A program made the translations under genes and the position numbers. A stretch of DNA of 64,000 bases from Pinirhizobacter sp036499745. GTDB taxonomy: Bacteria > Pseudomonadota > Gammaproteobacteria > Xanthomonadales > Rhodanobacteraceae. This document shows, one piece after another, positions 63,896-64,000 of the stretch (positions are counted from its first letter, which is position 1; the number at the start of each line of letters is the position of its first letter). The DNA is taken from the NCBI RefSeq assembly GCF_036499745.1, contig NZ_DASYDG010000045.1, positions 94,046 through 158,045 on the forward strand. Direction: 5' to 3'. The notes beneath the pieces are model-generated. The model was not told where the DNA came from, searched no databases, and saw only the letters and a program-made list of their open reading frames with translations.

Positions 63896-64000
63896 CGACA
63901 CTGTCGAACACGTCCTGCCGGACGTCATGGTGCCAGGACTGCGCCTGGTGTTCTGCGGCACCGCCGCCGGCACGCGCTCGGCGCAGGAGCGGGCGTACTA
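63888..64000 (+). CDS. Mug/uracil-DNA glycosylase family protein (partial, runs off window)
   Basis: 37 codons are visible from the ATG at 63888, which overlaps the previous stop by eight bases. The sequence LPDVMVPGLRLVFCGTAAGT matches the start of mismatch-specific DNA glycosylases, where GxxxG (GINPG in E. coli Mug) holds the base; here it is GTAAG. These enzymes remove uracil or thymine from G mismatches. The rest of the gene lies outside, so the call rests on this short match. Confidence 0.75.
   Translation, partial: MTDDTVEHVLPDVMVPGLRLVFCGTAAGTRSAQERAY

Overview
The window is high-GC, densely coding DNA from a gammaproteobacterium. Several gene forms point to the Xanthomonadales, probably the Rhodanobacteraceae (Luteibacter/Dyella type): FabV enoyl reductase, an S46 dipeptidyl-peptidase, the xanthomonad style of malate dehydrogenase, a gcvP led by a tandem glycine riboswitch, and an hfq-hflX-hflK-hflC-purA order. 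The genus is an inference from gene content; no rRNA gene is present. I see no phage, integrase, transposase, CRISPR array or tRNA. Most of the window is core chromosome.

Layout. 1-7 kb: an EAL-CBS-GGDEF protein cut by the window edge, a PitA phosphate transporter, a GYF/DUF4190/LprI membrane protein and a GAF-PAS-GGDEF cyclase. 7-12.2 kb: fabV overlapping an exported GH78 rhamnosidase, a membrane-anchored repeat protein and an H-NS-like protein. 12.2-12.9 kb: a gene-free stretch with two diverged hairpin-bounded repeat elements facing each other. 12.9-20.6 kb: a PhzF-like protein, a TolC-like protein, an MHYT-GGDEF-EAL protein and riboswitch-gcvP. 20.6-24.1 kb: an orphan TonB-like protein, an amino-acid racemase and a GH15 hydrolase.

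24.2-30.4 kb, minus strand: miaA-hfq-hflX-hflK-hflC-purA, the stress and RNA-chaperone cluster, with a terminator-like hairpin in the hfq leader and a second hairpin before hflX. 30.5-39.1 kb: an S46 peptidase, then tdh and kbl (threonine to glycine plus acetyl-CoA) separated by a DUF748 envelope gene. 39.1-42.4 kb: a pseudouridine synthase, three low-complexity proteins of unknown function and OmpA.

42.6-54.1 kb is central catabolism: prpD next to glpK-glpF-glpD (glycerol), then a TerC protein behind a yybP-ykoY (manganese) riboswitch, an outer-membrane barrel, fadH (unsaturated fatty acid oxidation) behind a palindromic operator, and prpC-prpB (methylcitrate cycle, split from prpD). 54.2-64 kb: a dicarboxylate symporter, mdh, a class I aminotransferase, small envelope proteins, a cyclophilin, a 3-hydroxybutyrate-oligomer hydrolase, typA/bipA, a PP-loop ATPase and the start of a DNA glycosylase.

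The genes work together mainly in carbon and amino-acid catabolism (threonine and glycine, propionate, glycerol, fatty acids, malate/aspartate) and in envelope and c-di-GMP control. Three riboregulated or potentially riboregulated leaders (gcvP, terC, hfq) are the most informative non-coding features.
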